Shown in pieces: positions 61,242 to 64,000 of a stretch of DNA of 64,000 bases. Each line of letters begins with the position of its first letter. Within the stretch, counting starts at the first letter, position 1. Source of the DNA: Flexibacter flexilis DSM 6793 (GTDB lineage: Bacteria > Bacteroidota > Bacteroidia > Cytophagales > Flexibacteraceae). Below the pieces are notes generated by a model. The model saw only the letters and a program-made list of their open reading frames with translations, had not been told where the DNA came from and did no database searches. The stretch lies in the NCBI RefSeq assembly GCF_900112255.1, contig NZ_FOLE01000003.1:1-64000 (forward strand), read 5' to 3'. The translations under genes were made by a program, and so were the position numbers.

Positions 61242-61409
61242 CGTGTGAAAGTAAAAGTTATTCGTGCGTAATACAAAATTATTCGTTTATACTAAAAAAT
61301 TAACCGTGTAAAAATAAAAGTTACTCGTGTATAATACAAAATTACTCGTTTATACTAAAAAATTAACCGTGTGAAAGTAAAAGTTATTCGTGCGTAATAC
61401 AAAATTATT
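61242..61409. repeat. 21-bp-phased tandem array (array 3)
   Basis: CG opens units at 61242, 61263, 61284, 61305, 61326, 61347, 61368 and 61389: eight units exactly 21 bp apart. Three unit types recur in the order A B C A' B' C A B, a 63-bp higher order. Cores read TTATTCG, TTACTCG or TTAACCG; AAAAGTTATTCGT, shared with array 2, occurs here (61253-61265 and near the right end). No insertion or deletion. Confidence 0.95.
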
Positions 61410-61590
61410 AGGGAAAAGGTAAATACAACAGCCCCTATTCCTCAATCAAATAAAAAATAAACTGCATGGTGTAGGCATAGGTTTAGCGTGGCAATGTGAT
61501 ATGTTAGTGGTATGCCGCGTTATTGCTCTTTCACCTGATTGATTTGGAAAAGCTATGCGCTAGTTGCTGCCGCAGGTACGCTATTTTTAA

Positions 61591-61598
61591 TAAATTTG
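61591..61598 (+). promoter_or_regulatory. Possible histidine kinase promoter
   Basis: TAAATTTG fits TAnnTTTG; a TTG at 61564-61566 lies 24 bases upstream, slightly far. The chosen ATG is ~100 bases on. Confidence 0.4.
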
Positions 61599-61696
61599 AT
61601 AGAAAAACAGCCAAAAATTCATAAACACTTTGAGTTATAGACTTATGGGGGCGGTTTTTCTGAGTGCATAGAATGACATAAGTGCGAGATTTTCCG

Positions 61697-63643
61697 ATGA
61701 AAAAGATTTTAATAATAAGCTTCTTGTTGTGGAGTGTAGTGGTGTTGGCTCAACCGCAATTGACTATCGAAGAATTTGGGCAACTTAGTGGCACGCAACA
61801 ACGTATTGATTTTATGGCCGACTCGAATATGTTGCGGATAGATTGGCCTACTTATCAACTGATATTAAAAGATATTCAGGCCAAAAATGACCCCAAAGCC
61901 GAAATTTTTTGGCATTATCAGTGCGTACGACACCTTGATTATTTCCAGAAGTCAGAGATATTCAATCAGGAAATAGAAGTGATGCTTCGATTTGCCCAAG
62001 AAAATGATTTGAAAGCCGAGCTTGTCATCGCACAATTTTACAAGACCTTGCGACTTTTTGGGGGTGGAGAACTGACAGAACAACAGGCTTATTCGGAATA
62101 TCTGAATGGTTTTGAACAAATAAAATTCTTGGGAGTGGAAGCCTTTCGAGACTATAATCTGTTTGTGGTGTTGCATGAAATTGGGCGCAATTTTTATCAG
62201 TTGGGCGACAATGAAAAGGCCTTGGAAACGCTGCTGTTGGCCGAAAAAGTAGCCAAAAAAGGTACTCATTTCCAGACGCTTATCCTAAATTTGATAGAGT
62301 CTATTTATGCCGACAAAAAAGACTACCCCAATGCCATTATCTATGCCAAAAAAATCTATGCGTTGAATCTTACCAATAAATTTAGCTCAGTACAAGACCC
62401 CAAAAACTGGTATCCGATTTTTTGGCAGGGGTTGGCCCTGCTGGATCTTGCGCAATATGAGTTTGCGTTGGGCAATTTTGCGGAAGGCGAAACGTATGCC
62501 GATCAAGGTTATAAACGCTATCAAGCCCAAGAAGATGTAAATGACCAAGATAAAGTAATCGCGGCGTTTGATGCGTTGCAAGTTTTGATAAAAATAAAAT
62601 TGAAGTTGGGGAAGTTGCGTGAGGTAGAGCCATTGCTCAAAAAAGTAGAATTTTTGAAGCAACACATCAATTTTTCGGAGGATATTAATTATTTCAAACC
62701 GCTACGATTTTATCAAAATTATACGAGTTATTACGAAGCGAAAAAAGATTATACGAATGCGTACCGTTACATGAAATTGGCTTCGCAAATGGAAGATAGC
62801 CTCAAAAGCCGCAACGACAAACGGACACTTTGGCAAACGGAAATGCGCGTGAAAGCCAGCCGCTACCAAGAGCAAATCAGGTCGGTGGAAGAGGATAGCC
62901 GCGTACAACAGCAATTGCGTAATGTGGTAATTGCGGGTTTGGTTGTGTTGACTATTTTTGGTTTGGTGTTTTACTTACGCATCAGAAAAGATAACAAGAC
63001 GATTTCGGAACAAAAAACGATGCTAGAAAAGTCGTTGGTAGAAAAAGAAACGCTATTGAAAGAGATTCATCATCGCGTAAAAAATAACTTGCAAATTATC
63101 TCGGGGCTTTTTGACAAGCAAGCCCGCGTAGCCAAAGATGAAACGACCAAACGACTGATGCGTGAAGGCCAAGACCGCGTGTTTTCGATTGCGTTGGTTC
63201 ATCAAAACTTGTATCAGTCGGAGAATTTGGCCACCATCGAAATGAAGTCGTACTTGAAAACATTGGTCAAAAACATAGAGAAATCGCAAAAAAGCGAATA
63301 CCAGAACATTCGTGTCGTTTTGGAAATAGATGAAACCGTCGTGGATATTGATACGGCGATTCCTTTGGGGCTGATCTTGAATGAATTGATTACCAATTGC
63401 TACAAATACGCCTTCGCAGATCGAATGGAAGGCGAAATGAAAATCCAATTTAGCCAGCAAATCAATGAAATTACGTTTAGTGTGGCCGACGATGGGGTTG
63501 GATTGCCTGCGGATTTTGACATACAGAAAACACGTTCGTTGGGCATGAATTTGGTACGCGGTTTGGTGCGCCAGTTGGGCGGCAAACTAACTTTTACGAG
63601 TAGCGAATCGGGGACGATATTTACTATTTACTGTTTGAAGTAA
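61697..63643 (+). CDS. Sensor histidine kinase (TPR-like sensor, HisKA_2)
   Basis: A 648-residue membrane kinase. After a signal peptide (about 1-18) comes a long helical region (~20-400) with TPR-like repeats, one membrane segment (about 408-427; VVIAGLVVLTIFGLVFYLRI), a short coiled coil, then the HisKA_2 dimer/phospho-acceptor region with EIHHRVKNNLQIISGLF (His near 460) and the HATPase domain (LGLILNELITNCYKYAF, VADDGVGLP, LGMNLVRGLVRQLGGKL). The kinase probably phosphorylates the next gene product. A GTG start at 61682 is open, but ATG at 61697 gives the normal signal peptide. Confidence 0.9.
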   Translation: MKKILIISFLLWSVVVLAQPQLTIEEFGQLSGTQQRIDFMADSNMLRIDWPTYQLILKDIQAKNDPKAEIFWHYQCVRHLDYFQKSEIFNQEIEVMLRFAQENDLKAELVIAQFYKTLRLFGGGELTEQQAYSEYLNGFEQIKFLGVEAFRDYNLFVVLHEIGRNFYQLGDNEKALETLLLAEKVAKKGTHFQTLILNLIESIYADKKDYPNAIIYAKKIYALNLTNKFSSVQDPKNWYPIFWQGLALLDLAQYEFALGNFAEGETYADQGYKRYQAQEDVNDQDKVIAAFDALQVLIKIKLKLGKLREVEPLLKKVEFLKQHINFSEDINYFKPLRFYQNYTSYYEAKKDYTNAYRYMKLASQMEDSLKSRNDKRTLWQTEMRVKASRYQEQIRSVEEDSRVQQQLRNVVIAGLVVLTIFGLVFYLRIRKDNKTISEQKTMLEKSLVEKETLLKEIHHRVKNNLQIISGLFDKQARVAKDETTKRLMREGQDRVFSIALVHQNLYQSENLATIEMKSYLKTLVKNIEKSQKSEYQNIRVVLEIDETVVDIDTAIPLGLILNELITNCYKYAFADRMEGEMKIQFSQQINEITFSVADDGVGLPADFDIQKTRSLGMNLVRGLVRQLGGKLTFTSSESGTIFTIYCLK

Positions 63644-63696
63644 TAATGTCTTTCATATACGATCTAATTAACTAACAAGCACTTTTTATATTTTTT

Positions 63697-64000
63697 ATGC
63701 GTAAAAATATCCGAATACTAATAGTAGAAGATGAGTTTGTAACGTTGGATTTGCTGCGTGATTATCTGGAAGAAAGCGGCTACGAAATTTCGGGCGATGC
63801 CATGAGTGCCGCCGAAGCCCTCGAAGTATTGGAGCAAGGGCAAACGGATTTTGCTATGCTGGACATCAATATTAAAGGCGATAAAGATGGGATTTGGCTG
63901 GCGGAACAAATTCAAGAAAAATACCATATTCCGTTTGTGTTCCTGACGGCTTTTAGCGACGCGCCGACGGTGAAAGCCGCTTCACGTACGCACCCTTACG
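63697..64000 (+). CDS. Response regulator, receiver domain (partial, runs off window)
   Basis: 101 codons from ATG to the window edge. RILIVEDEFVTLDLLRDYLEESGYEI at the start holds the acidic pair; FAMLDINIKGDKDGIWLAEQI holds the phospho-acceptor Asp, and FVFLTAFSD the conserved Thr/Ala. It lies 53 bases after the HisKA_2 kinase and is its probable partner. The output domain is outside the window; LytTR-type or single-domain forms are both possible. Confidence 0.9.
   Translation, partial: MRKNIRILIVEDEFVTLDLLRDYLEESGYEISGDAMSAAEALEVLEQGQTDFAMLDINIKGDKDGIWLAEQIQEKYHIPFVFLTAFSDAPTVKAASRTHPY

Larger units (their letters stand above)
61142..61696. other. Intergenic region AraC / histidine kinase
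   Basis: 555 bases: AraC terminator (61161-61195), repeat array 3 (61242-61409) and a possible kinase promoter (61591-61598). Otherwise nothing seen in 61411-61560. Confidence 0.7.

Overview
The window is a piece of a Bacteroidota chromosome, most likely from a gliding, Cytophagales-like bacterium; I cannot name the species. The reasons are a SusC/SusD pair, gliding proteins GldC and GldD, a secreted protein with a choice-of-anchor L domain and a type B (CHU_C) type IX secretion tail, a BatA-type protein, a nearly universal Bacteroidota ECF sigma factor, and several promoters of the Bacteroidota form TTTG - 20 to 22 nt - TAnnTTTG. No phage, plasmid, transposase, tRNA or CRISPR locus was seen. 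Only the 3' tail of a 5S rRNA gene is present, at the left edge.

Layout. 1-2034: end of an rrn operon, then htpG on the opposite strand. 2035-8732: a SusC/SusD nutrient-uptake locus with a small lipoprotein and a secreted two-domain protein, preceded by two LacI-like sites. 8753-10156: lpdA. 10432-10769: a 21-bp-phased repeat array capped by palindromes. 10917-17364: an elongation/wall operon (PBP2, RodA, a flippase-like membrane protein, MurF, dUTPase, GldC). 17373-27102: hydrolase, TonB receptor with a Zur-like palindrome, MORN-like secreted protein, ChrA, cytochrome b5-like protein, TrmN6, PEP carboxylase. 27103-34855: type IX secreted protein, BatA-like protein, GldD, photolyase, an AT-rich EVE/PUA-like gene and a perfect 50-bp palindrome. 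34855-37029: lactonase and ECF sigma factor. 37122-40785: a copper-type module with MbnP-like and MbnH-like proteins. 40794-43350: porin, PaiB-like protein, a second 21-bp array. 43351-48759: a minus-strand run dsbD, purK, YbbR-like, yajC, DUF1573, YtxH. 49007-52853: comM, arcA, pdxJ. 52886-56353: MBL hydrolase and MFS transporter divergent from a LysR regulator, then a small secreted protein. 56896-64000: unknown membrane protein, acyl-CoA dehydrogenase, AraC regulator, a third 21-bp array, and a sensor kinase followed by a response regulator that runs off the edge.

Most interesting. First, three intergenic arrays (near 10.5, 43.1 and 61.3 kb) each repeat with an unbroken 21-bp period. In a common orientation all carry a TTRYYCG core; arrays 2 and 3 also share the exact 13-mer AAAAGTTATTCGT. 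Array 1 is bracketed by ATACGCAC/GTGCGTAT-type hairpins that resemble the centre of the 50-bp palindrome at 34806-34855. This looks like a family of phased DNA elements that protein-coding annotation would misread as heptapeptide-repeat ORFs. Second, the MbnP/MbnH pair lies with a CX9CX3C membrane protein and a CSICGC-headed barrel-like protein, and no methanobactin precursor is visible. This suggests a copper-handling or protein-modifying module independent of methanobactin.

Several genes start with TTG or GTG. In several cases a promoter, terminator hairpin or operator overlaps the longest possible ORF and favours a shorter start; such starts are given in the feature list with the reason.
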